This document shows, in pieces, positions 11,810-21,240 of a stretch of DNA of 64,000 nt (positions are counted from its first letter, which is position 1; each line of letters begins with the position of its first letter). The notes beneath the pieces were generated by a model. That model was not told the origin of the DNA and did not search any database. It worked only from the letters and a program-made list of their open reading frames with translations. The translations under genes and the position numbers were made by a program. The stretch is taken from positions 124,001 through 188,000 of the forward strand of contig KV425561.1 in NCBI GenBank assembly GCA_001632425.1. The letters are read 5' to 3'. This DNA comes from Neolentinus lepideus HHB14362 ss-1 (Eukaryota > Basidiomycota > Agaricomycetes > Gloeophyllales > Gloeophyllaceae).

Positions 11810-14800
11810 ATGAGCACTACATCTTCGGCTACACTCATGTTCTCTGAAGATTACTTCAAATCTTTGACTTTCCTCGATTCGCTGACTGCATTCATTCCAT
11901 CCGCGGCACCTCCTAACGCAATAGAGTGCTGGACCTTCACCTACAGCCCTGATCTTGAGGTCAGCGAGGTTGAAGTCAGTCCGTATGAAATTATTCCTTG
12001 TGCCGAAGATCTCCAGCCTATAATGGAAGGGATTGATGCGGCAAGTAAGGGTGGATACCTAACTGTACATATGACTTGGAGTGTCAACGGCTGTATAAGC
12101 CAGCGCAATGTGTCTTTTACAAAGGTTTGTCCCTTCCCAACCACTGCCTATTGATCTGCAGGCTAAGATTTTGTTGACAGATTCGTCTATTTGTCTCCAT
12201 CAATAATCGCCGCCCTGCCGTTGCATATGCACGTGCTGTATATAATTACGTTCGGGATAGAGCATTGCTGTCCCCCAACGATTGTGATATCCTTGCCCGT
12301 ACTCCTATCATGACGCCTATATCAGGATTTCATGTGACGGCATATCCTCTCTGGAAGCTAGGATGTCTGCACCACGAGAACTGGCTGGAGGACGATATTC
12401 TTAATTCTCTGGCTGAATTGGCATATTTTGAGAATGCTGTTCTACGTCCTGAGAATCCCGCTGTCATCATTGAACCTATATCATTCTTCGAAGATGCCCA
12501 CTATCTCTACACCCAGCAACCTCGGCTGTATAGTCCCGAGATAGCTGCACTTTGTCAGCGGCTGTACCTTACACCAATAGCAGCAATTGTCTTCCCCATG
12601 TGGCGCAGTAATCACTACTCGGCGTACTACTACAGCCACTCTACTGGTCTCGTGCAGAGCGACTCTCTTGGCTTTGCGCCACCTTCGGATGTTCTAGAAG
12701 TATTCAATTGGATCCTTGATGGACTCAGCTATGAGCTCCCAAGTTCCATCGAGCGTGCCCCGACTGCCCTACAAGGACCAGGCAGTGGCAGCTGTGGAGT
12801 TGCCGCATTTGCTTTCATTGAGGCGCAAGTCAACCCGAATGCGCCGGCCTGGACTGGCAGTAACTCAGAGGCTCTACGAGAGCGGCTCCTACAGAGCCTT
12901 TTGGTGTATCATTTGATCGCCTCTGACAAGGTTTGATGCTTGTCACTGCTCTATCATCAATTGTATACTGATGTTGATCTCAGGATACCTCGTATTCTAG
13001 CTGGGTATCATCACCTCTGGCTCTGACAGACATGGATGAGAGTATCTCTGATGGTTGTTTCGGATATAATGACTTCAACCTTCATCATCCAAATGTGCGT
13101 AGCAACGAATGTACCTGAGATTGACTGAGTATGTACTAATAATCACTCATTTGTAGCAATCCCATCCCATTTACGACTATGTCAAGTGGTCCTCTGATGA
13201 TGATCGAGCCTCACCTGACCTCATTACTGTACGAGCAGCAGCCAGTCCACGTAAAGTGATGTCAATTGCACATATATTATGCTCTACGTCTCCTGTGCGA
13301 AAGGATTCAGCCTGCAGTCAACCTGGCATCCAAATGTCTGACACGCCAGTTGCAGCATCAGGATCAGGCAGGGTCGATATTGACTTGACGCAATCGCCAG
13401 ATGCCTCTCGGATGAGCTGGAAAGAGGCTCGTGATATAATAGAGATATCTTCTTCACCAATTCTGAAGCGAATGGAGGCACAATACATCCCCTCATCTCC
13501 AATTTGCCCGACGACACCCGTTCTCAAAAAGAAGGTCATAGACTTGATCTCTCTGCTTGCAATCAAGAATAATACCAGGAAGAGACTGCCGTCATCTTCA
13601 CCAATCTATGCTACACCAGTGCTGAAGCGGGAGGACTATGTCCTGTCAATATTGAGCACTGATGATCTGAATTCAGATGTTCCACCGGCGACTAAGCAAG
13701 AGGATGATGTTCTTTCAATATCCAGTGCTGATGGTGACAACGTCATGCCCGATATCAAGGCTCATGGTCATCAACATGCCGTTGAGCCTACCCAGACTAT
13801 TCAAGAAGGCGCTATATTCAACAGCTGGAAGGAAGGTTTCAAGGCAATCACAGCTCAACAAGAGTCAGAAGGTCACAAGTGGGTTGTCGGGCAGAGCAAG
13901 TTCCGAGAATCTGGAGAGAGAAAGAAAGTGATGATTCGGTGTAATCGTTACCGTGAACATGAGCCATCCCACCTTCTCAGCATCGACCCATCAGATCACC
14001 AACAAGGCAAGAGTGCCAAGACAGGGTGTCTAGCACATGTCAATCTGAATCGATATGGCAATACGAACCTCTGGACAGTGACATTAGTCGACTTAAAGCA
14101 CAATCATCCTCGTCAGCTTGCACCAGGTGCGCAAGCACCGCAGCCACCATCGAAGACGCAGAAGGACCTCATTTCCAAATATGCAAATAATACAAACTTC
14201 GGACGTGAACACCTTAATGCCATGCTCAAAGAGCAACACCCCGGCCATCCATTAGAGCCTCGACAAGTATCGAATCTCCTCAATGCAGCTCGCCGTCAAG
14301 CACAAGAGGAAGTTGCAGCCCTCGGCGGTGATATCAGTGCCGTACTAAGCAAGCTCGAAGCACTCACAGATGAGGGGTGGCGGTACCACGTACGCGTCAA
14401 TGAGAACCAAGTTGTGACAGCATTGTGGTGGCAATCAGCAGATCAGCATGCTCTCGCGCGTCGTTTCTCAGATATCCTGATTAATGACAACTCATATGCA
14501 AGGAATCAGTATGGTTACCCCCTCAATATCGGTGTTGGCATCGATAACTTTGCTAAGAACCGAAATCTCTGGTATTGCTTTCATCAGAGTGAAGACATCG
14601 AGACGCACAACTGGGTGTTCCGGAATCATCTTATCGGAACAGATAATATACCACCAGAGGTCCTCATGACTGATCGTCATGCTTCTCTCATTGCTAGTGC
14701 GCAGCATGTTTTACCGCTGACACAGCACCTCTATTGTCTTCATCACATTGATGGCAATGTCACGAGTCAAGTGCGCATCCGACTGGGAGACCAGTGGGAC

Positions 14801-16589
14801 CAATTCAAGAGGGACTTTTGGGCGGCATACCGTGCAGTATCACCTGAAGACTTTGAGCAGCTCTGGAACATCCTACTTGTAAGATACCCATCCACAGAGA
14901 ACTATTTGAGGACCGAGCTCTACCCTTGTCGTGACCGCTGGGCATGGCCTTGGGTCAGTCAGATGTTCACTGCTGGGACTCGGACAAGCGGTAGAGTTGA
15001 GGTGGAGAATAGGATGAATAAGGCACTAGGTGGACCAAAGAAGACACTTCTTTAGGTATTCGACGCATTGAATGACCGAACTAAAGGCTAGACGGTGGGA
15101 GAGATGGTGCATGTTCGAGAGGTACGTCCTATCTGGTACAAGTGTCAATTTTACCTAATAGCCTTTCACACACAGTCTTCACGGAAGCAGCACATCCTTA
15201 GCATTGAGACTGTGTTTGCTCCAGTCCTCACACTCCTGCGGAAACATGTTGGACCATATGCTCTCAATACATCCTGGACTCAGATGACGGAAAGTGTCTA
15301 CTATACAACAGAAGTTGTCCAACTTCCTAACCATGCTCGAACCTGGGTACGTTAATCTCCATCTGTCAACTTGTTGCTTTCAATTGCTTATTGGCTTATC
15401 AGGATCCATCTTTGCTGCGAACACAACCAACAAAATTTGAATGGTTGAAAGGAGAGGAAAGGGTCAGTCCACAAGCCTCTGATATCATCCGAGTCAGCAT
15501 ATTCATAGACACTTGCCTATCCTCAGCGCTCGCACAACGATTTTAGAAATGACTCGGCGCACGTGTCCGTGAAGTGGCTGCTTCACCAGATCCTAAAGAA
15601 TGGCGCAAAGGTGCAGCACATTCTCCGAATAACTCACATGGGGACAGCTGCAGCACATTATATCATTATCTTGCCAGATGGCCGGTATGTATGTGATTGT
15701 GCCATGGGAATGAACTTAGGTATTGCATGCCGGCACTTCTACCAAGCTCTCATTCGATTCAAGGGCCTCAAGTTTCACATCAGCCTCATCTGTGCACGGT
15801 GCGCAGATTTCCTGACATTTGTACATGAATCCTGACAAGCCATTTCTTTTTGTAGGTGGTATTCAGATCCGAAACTAAACACCACCACAATTCCATCAGT
15901 AGCGCTATCTGGTGCAAATCCCAGCGCCCTCGATACCATACCCGCCACTTCTGTAATTGGAGCACCGTTCTTCTCGAATCCATTGGAACGAGGCCAGGAT
16001 ACACCTCCCCCAGCTACCAGGACAGTCGGATCTCGTACAGTCTACCACGAGACCCAATGTGCGCTCCGGTCTCTTGCTAACCATGTACAAACTGAGGAGC
16101 AGCTGCAATTAGTGCTGAGGGGCATTGAGAGACTCACGTATGTCTTATGCATTTTGTAGTTCATTATCAAAGCTAATAATTACAACACACAGAGATCGGC
16201 AAATCAATCATAGTAGCGACGAAGTACAGATACGTGACCCTCCTGTCATAAACCGCAAAGGGCGCCCGCAGACAGCTAGATTCACATCACGTATTGAAGG
16301 TCCACCGCGTGGCGGGGGTCCAAACACATCAAAGCGCTCCCGCCCTGTGGACACATCCCACCGTCGACCTCAGGTCCGAATAGAACCTCCAGCTCGGGTA
16401 TTACAGACTAGACAGCTTGATGAGGTTGGTAGCCTTCCAGGTGATGAGCAGGATCTCGAGGACGATGATCAGGATGAGCTGGATGGTCCTGAACTCCCTG
16501 CAAAGAAACGTCGACGTTGCGGTTTGTGTAAGCAACACGGGCACAATCGGACAACGTGCAGAGCATTTAGCAATGGGCAGGATGTGTGA
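11810..16589 (+). pseudogene. Ulp1 protease-MULE transposase fusion gene, interrupted
   Basis: Exons 11810-12124, 12181-12930, 12984-13094 and 13157 onward join in frame. Later exons run to 15121, from 15176, and on to the stop at 16589. Residues about 225-330 look like a Ulp1/SUMO peptidase: NHYSAYYYS (His250), SDSLG (Asp266), LQGPGSGSCG (Gln303, Cys310), in the usual H-D-Q-C order. Then follow a Cys/His DNA-binding region ending LVDLKHNHP and a MULE core. The core has Asp836 in LINDNSYARN, Asp898 in LMTDRHASL, the CxxH motif CLHH, and a candidate Glu at 1007 or 1009. Downstream are a SWIM finger (CDCAMGMNLGIACRHF, near 15690-15740) and a CCHC knuckle (CGLCKQHGHNRTTC). TAG codons at 15053 and 15089 interrupt an otherwise conserved frame. 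An extra T near 15545 appears to shift it. All protease residues and the first two transposase Asp residues precede the first TAG, so a protease-bearing truncated protein could still be made. Confidence 0.88.
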
Positions 16590-16872
16590 ATCGTGATTTC
16601 AGCCAATAGGGCATGCAATCCAAGCATTAATCAGTGTCGTAGTAGTATCAGGACGTCAATATATTGCTCATTTGAGTTGCGAAGAAGTTGCGCTGGTGAA
16701 TGACGTAGTAGCCATGCAGAATTGCCCAAGTTTACAGTCCATCTACGTCATACTGGCGCCAACATCGGACGATCAGATTTATCGACAAATGTCACGGATC
16801 TCATCGGGCAACCGGGTTGCTGAACAAGGAAAAAGCTGATACACTAAACAACCCGGGTTGACACCAGCAACC

Positions 16873-16895
16873 GGGGTTGCTGGATAGAATTATCC
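16873..16895 (+). repeat. Right terminal inverted repeat of the MULE
   Basis: This is the exact reverse complement of 11080-11102. Its inner side is part of the near-perfect palindrome CCAGCAACCGGGGTTGCTGG at 16864-16883. Two further palindromes, CAACCGGGTTG near 16809 and CAACCCGGGTTG at 16849-16860, lie just inside and may be sub-terminal transposase-binding sites. Confidence 0.93.
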
Positions 16896-16904
16896 GTATG
16901 TTCC
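16896..16904 (+). repeat. Right 9-bp target-site duplication (GTATGTTCC)
   Basis: This is an exact copy of 11071-11079, abutting the right terminus of the MULE. Confidence 0.93.
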
Positions 16905-17398
16905 ACCATTGGATACACATTATTGTGGGAACACATTACACAAATCGCCACCGTCGTTCTTCCTCATGGACCCACGTGTGGCTTCGGTCCGAGTCGATCT
17001 TGATCGCCATACATATCTAGCGCGGGCCGTATCAAACGCCACGTTCCCGAGCGCCGTTATGGCACAAAGACGAGGGTTGTGCGCGTTGGAGGATTGTAGT
17101 GAAGTACTGTGCGTGTTCTGCAGAAGCGGAATTATGTACGAATTTCTGATACGATAGACCACGAGCTTGTATTCGACCCGAGAATGGAAGAGAGTGCGTT
17201 CTACGCAGAAATCTTATCTGTCCATCCGACGTCGGCGTCCGACTTGTCGAGATCAAACGCAAATGCCTTGGAGCACTATCCAGGCACTGTTCGACTCCGT
17301 TAATTAATGGGGATACAGTTTAAGGGGTAGACCGCTAAGACATTTTCGTGAGCCACAGGCAACGGCTAGCGCTCTCTCGCACCTTGCTGTGAACCACG
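16905..17398. other. Upstream region of the DUF6534 gene
   Basis: About 490 bases lie between the right target duplication of the MULE and the ATG at 17399. Short open frames on both strands carry no recognisable motif. Its promoter role is inferred from position only. Confidence 0.4.
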
Positions 17399-19054
17399 AT
17401 GTCGACGATACCTGCGACGTCTGGTGCGCTGCTGGTCGGTGGATTGGTGTCGTTCTGGTGAGTTGAGCAATGATTTTTTTTGCGCGGTGAGTTGTTGATT
17501 ATCTGCAGGCTGTTTGGGATGCAGGTATGTTATGGCAACGCCACTCGGAAATCATCATCACTTTTGACTGTGCTTCCGTAGACGGTGCAAACATACCTAT
17601 ACTTTGAGAATTATCGAGACGATGCTTTATTCTTGAAGATATTAGTGCGTTCCTTGTATATTTTGCGCAATGTGCATCAATTTACAATTAATTCAGGTCG
17701 CGTTCCTCTGCTTCATCGACACGGTCCACACCATCTTCACTGGACACATGCTATGGCATTTCCTAATAGAGAATTTCTCTGAACCCGCTGGCATGAGACC
17801 GAGGGCGTGGAGCTTTAATGTGAGTGATAATCATAGGAAATGTCGTTCGTACTAACCTTGCCACACACATAGTCTACAACCGCCCTGACGGCCATTGTCG
17901 CTTTCACTGTTCAATGGTGAGTCGACTGTCCCCTGTAATATTGATCCGCGGTTGTTAATTTCGATGCAACTAGTTTCATTGCTCGACGGATCTATATCTG
18001 TACGTTATAAAACCCGTCTTGACATCAGCGTCTTAGTGGGCTCCTTCCTAGTGAACCGATCCTTCTGGCAGAGAATGGCAGCTGTCTTTATGGTGGGAGA
18101 GTTGTCGGCTATTGCTATAGCCCAGGATTTATAACGCTTTCGACAGGGTATCTTGGCTCTCCTCCCCTTGGCTTGTGGCCTTGCCTGCACTACTATGTGC
18201 GCATCGGATGTTCATTACCCTCATCATTGACCTAATTGTTTCTGCAGAATGGTATTCATCCGCAACCCTGCGTTGTACAAGGAGTGCACGGTGAGGACCT
18301 GTGCATGATGCTTGCCAACTGTCGAATGCGCGTTTATCGCGTTTCTCATAACAGGCTATCATCGGAACGTGGCTGGCATCGACAGCAACTGTCGATGTAC
18401 TCATGGCTGCGCTTCTGTCTTTCACTCTATACAACGCCAGGATGGGAATCAAAGAGTATGACCGATAGACGCTATCATTGTTGATTGCACACCCTGATTG
18501 TCACTTCTGCCGCAGAACCGATACCATGGTCACGAAGTTGATAGTCCTGGTTGTCAACACTGCTGTACTCACTAGGTAAGACGATGGACGTAATTACCAT
18601 GGATCTTGAGTGAGGATTGATCACTTATACAGTGGTGTCGCCTTCGCCGATCTCGCCACATTTTGGACGTTGGGAAACTCGAATCTTGCGCACTGGGCCC
18701 TGAACATCAACCTTTCGAAGCTCTATGTCAACACATTGCTAGCGACGTATGTCTAACTTTGATGGGCGAAGATAGACTTGTCGCTAATTTACAATTTGAA
18801 TAGACTGAACGCACGACATTCAATGTTCAGGCAACCTAGGAGTATGGTTCCTGCGTCGACTATCGAGCTCAGAGCCCACGATCCCGGAAATGTCATCCAG
18901 ATCCACAAGACAACCGTTAGGAGCACCGAAATCACGGTGAGCTCTGCCCACTACTTCGTCGCAGCCGTTGACTGATCGGTTAATCTGAATGCAGTACACA
19001 GACGACCCCTCGAAGGATTTCGACATCCTACCCATGCACATGCATCCATACTAA
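17399..19054 (+). CDS. Fungal seven-helix membrane protein, DUF6534 family
   Basis: I assemble about a dozen small exons with agreeing phases. The N-terminus is MSTIPATSGALLVGGLVSFW. Hydrophobic segments follow, such as ILVAFLCFIDTVHTIF, GILALLPLACGLACTTIMVF and TKLIVLVVNTAVLTS. The signature block SKLYVNTLLATLNARHS is typical of DUF6534 proteins, whose conserved LN(A/T)R(H/K)S follows the last membrane helix. The cytosolic C-terminus ends DILPMHMHPY. The aromatic YLYFENYRDD after helix 1 is also typical. Function is unknown; a receptor-like role has been guessed for the family only from topology. The middle exons (about 17985-18290) are the least certain: ILNRSFWQRMAAVFM joins GILALL in phase 0 across an intron that would otherwise read a stop. 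Agaricomycete genomes usually carry many copies. Confidence 0.85.
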
Positions 19055-19298
19055 ATCAGTGAGGCGCATGTGAGTGAACCCGTGTCGTCCCTGATTTGAT
19101 TTATCATACTATTCCTCGTCGGTCTTGACAAGGGCAATATGAACGTCGTTGACCTTGACCGTGATGATAGCTGGCGGAAACCCGTCGTGTCTGCTCTCCT
19201 GTGTACAGATCTCCGTCGCACCTAGCTATAGCTATGTCTTTGCATTCTTTTACTCTATCGCTACATCTCTGTGCTTTGTAATCGTTACATGCTACTAC

Positions 19299-19326
19299 TA
19301 TCGTATCGTGTCGTATCGTATCGCTG
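19299..19326. repeat. Short imperfect CGTAT/CGTGT repeat
   Basis: A run of TATCGTATCGTGTCGTATCG units lies just beyond the 3' end of the metallo-hydrolase gene. It is probably simple-sequence DNA without further role. Confidence 0.5.
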
Positions 19327-19337
19327 TTGACATAAAT

Positions 19338-20772
19338 TCAGGCGATAGTGGGCTCTGGGAGTCTCTTATCGAATTCTGCATCTCCTGACACTTCAAATCT
19401 GTGGCCGGTGCCTGCTGGGACACAACCGTCGCCGAGTGCTTCCCTCAATGCCATTTTCGCAGCGAAGCCTGAACAGTGCATGGGGAGGACGTAGACAGGA
19501 GCAGGGACGAGCTTATTGGCCAGGAAGTCGATTGTCGGCGCGATGCGCTCCTCGAGGTCACCGCCTACAAGGTGCAAGCCTCCAATGACCTATTCGATGA
19601 TATTAGAATTTAGAACTGATGATTGGCATAATGATGGATGTGTACCATGTATACGGGCCTGGAGAATTTGGAAACAGCATCGCGCACGACGTTGACAACG
19701 CCTGCGTGAGAACAACTTCGGTGAAACTTGACGTTAGTGGATGGGAGAACGAGGGAGATGGAGCGACGTACGCAGTGAAGATGACGAGACCTTTCCCAAC
19801 AACGTCGACCAAAGCGTAGCGCTCATCCATAATATGCTGTCAGAGCAAGTCAGGTCGATACTGTCACAATCGCAATGCTGCCTACGTTCTCTGCCACCCA
19901 GTGGCCTTTGCCGTCTTCTTCAATCCAGCGCATTCCCCCAAGTAGTCCTCCTTCAAAATCGGTGATGCGGGGTATCTCCCCGCTTACAAACACTGTTCCG
20001 TCTGCCACGACGTGCCCAACATCGCTGAGTTCAACAGTCCCGCCTTCGCTCTCGATTTCCTCGAAAGTGGGGTCGACGGGCAGACGGGCGATCACGACGT
20101 CGTACGGCGGAGGAGCGATTCCGCGGGCAATTGGGCGACTGGGGTGAAGATCAACTGCGATCTTGGGGAGCGCATCTGTGTTTCCCTCTCGGATCACTTT
20201 CTTACGGTGCCTGAGCAGAGAGAGCAGTCCGCCAGAATGGTCTCCGTGCCAATGCGACAGGATCACCCTACCGACTTGGCCGACGGGAACTTTCATGGAC
20301 TCCACGTTCCGTACAAGGGACCGTGAATCTGGGCCTGTGTCGAAGAGTGTGTAGTGTTTGGCATCACCTCCAAGGGATGTTTCCTATGGATCGGTTAGAT
20401 TTAGTACTAATTCCATGTGCAAGTCAGCACTTACGATAAGGGCAGAGAACCCGTGGGCACCTGTAGGAGGATCTCACCGTGCTCAGTAGCAAACTTAACT
20501 AGTTTGCGGCTATTGCGCCTCACCGCAGCAGTAGTTCTCGAGATCCAGGAATGGAGTACCCGTGAGTGGATCAGAAACTGGATGATCGGCTAGATGCTGG
20601 TGCATTTCATGCTTGAAACCGGGAGGCAGCTTGGTGAACCTGCAGACGCATTCTTGAGTAGATCCACAGAGCGAACAACTTCAGATGAGCACCATTCTAT
20701 CGAATTGTCCACCAGAAAGGTAACCGCGAAATGATCTACCCTCTTGAGATTCTCTTTCTTAAACATAGCCAT
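19338..20772 (-). CDS. Metallo-beta-lactamase-fold hydrolase, dihydropterin-phosphate-synthase-like subgroup
   Basis: Seven exons on the minus strand join in phase: 20772-20693, 20639-20524, 20460-20435, 20383-19886, 19836-19772, 19715-19646 and 19590-19338. The metal-binding motif is SHWHGDHSGG. The N-terminal VTFLVDNSIEW, LENYCCGAHGFSALIE and LFDTGP match the archaeal/fungal MBL subgroup often labelled 7,8-dihydropterin-6-methyl-4-(ribofuranosyl)aminobenzene phosphate synthase-like. Further metal ligands are expected in ACSHAGVVN and in LPMHCSGF. The real substrate is unknown and the subgroup name should not be taken literally. No signal peptide is seen, so it is probably cytosolic. The start at 20772 follows from the usual distance to VTFLVDN; an upstream exon is possible (see the open frame at 20825-21216). 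Confidence 0.87.
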
Positions 20773-21240
20773 GGAGGATGTCTGTGGCCAAGTACTGTGC
20801 GTTGAAATGGTAGGGCTGCCCCTGTTACTTAATAAGTACGAGGAGATCACATTTCGCGGCCCAGTCATAATGATGAGCGCCCAGGATATCTATCCCATCA
20901 TCTAGAAGCTGTTTCGTATATTCGGGTTTCAGGGCAGGTTCGGGGCGGCCACTAGCCCAAGTGTGCGTGGGAAGAGTATATTTAATTGGGCAATAATACA
21001 TATGACATAACATGATTTGTGGCTTCTTGAATCTTTGTGGCTGTGGCCCAGGGTGTGGGAAAGACGGATCAGATAAATTCCCCGATTGACCAAGTTCGCT
21101 GGTCTTGATCTCTGCAGACGCGCATTTTGTACTTTCGGTCGTGATCTTGAATCCTTTGAATTTGGACGGCAGGAAACAATCGTCTAAGAGGTGAACGCAT
21201 TCTAGTGCGAGTTACGCGAGAGCGGTCCAGCGCTGTGGCC
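20773..21240. other. Divergent intergenic region with an unexplained minus-strand frame
   Basis: This separates the metallo-hydrolase start (minus) from SKI2 (plus) and should contain both promoters. A minus-strand frame of about 130 codons is open from about 21216 to 20825. It includes LPTHTWASGRPEPALKPEY and IDILGAHHYDWAAKCD. The same frame reopens after one TAA with GQPYHFNAQYLATDILHGYV. It reads more like protein than noise, but I cannot name it. It may be an upstream exon or a decayed gene. Confidence 0.4.

Larger units (their letters stand above)
11080..16895 (+). mobile_element. Mutator-like DNA transposon (MULE) with a protease-transposase gene
   Basis: The element is 5,816 bp long. 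It is bounded by 23-bp inverted termini that match perfectly and by identical 9-bp target duplications, so the borders are certain to the base. One interrupted gene fills 11810-16589. About 700 bp of non-coding DNA precede it and about 300 bp follow it. The termini hold hairpin-forming sub-repeats. The gene joins a Ulp1-like cysteine protease, a FAR1/WRKY-GCM1-like DNA-binding region, a MULE DDE transposase core, a SWIM zinc finger and a CCHC knuckle. Two in-frame TAG codons and a probable frameshift suggest this copy no longer makes full transposase. Intact identical termini and target duplication suggest the insertion is not very old. It landed downstream of the RING ligase gene and upstream of the DUF6534 gene without breaking either. 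Confidence 0.93.

Noticed and set aside
15053..15091. Intron hiding the two TAG codons in the transposase
   Set aside because: No donor/acceptor pair removes both while keeping VFDALNDRTKG, which reads like conserved MULE sequence; nonsense mutation is simpler.
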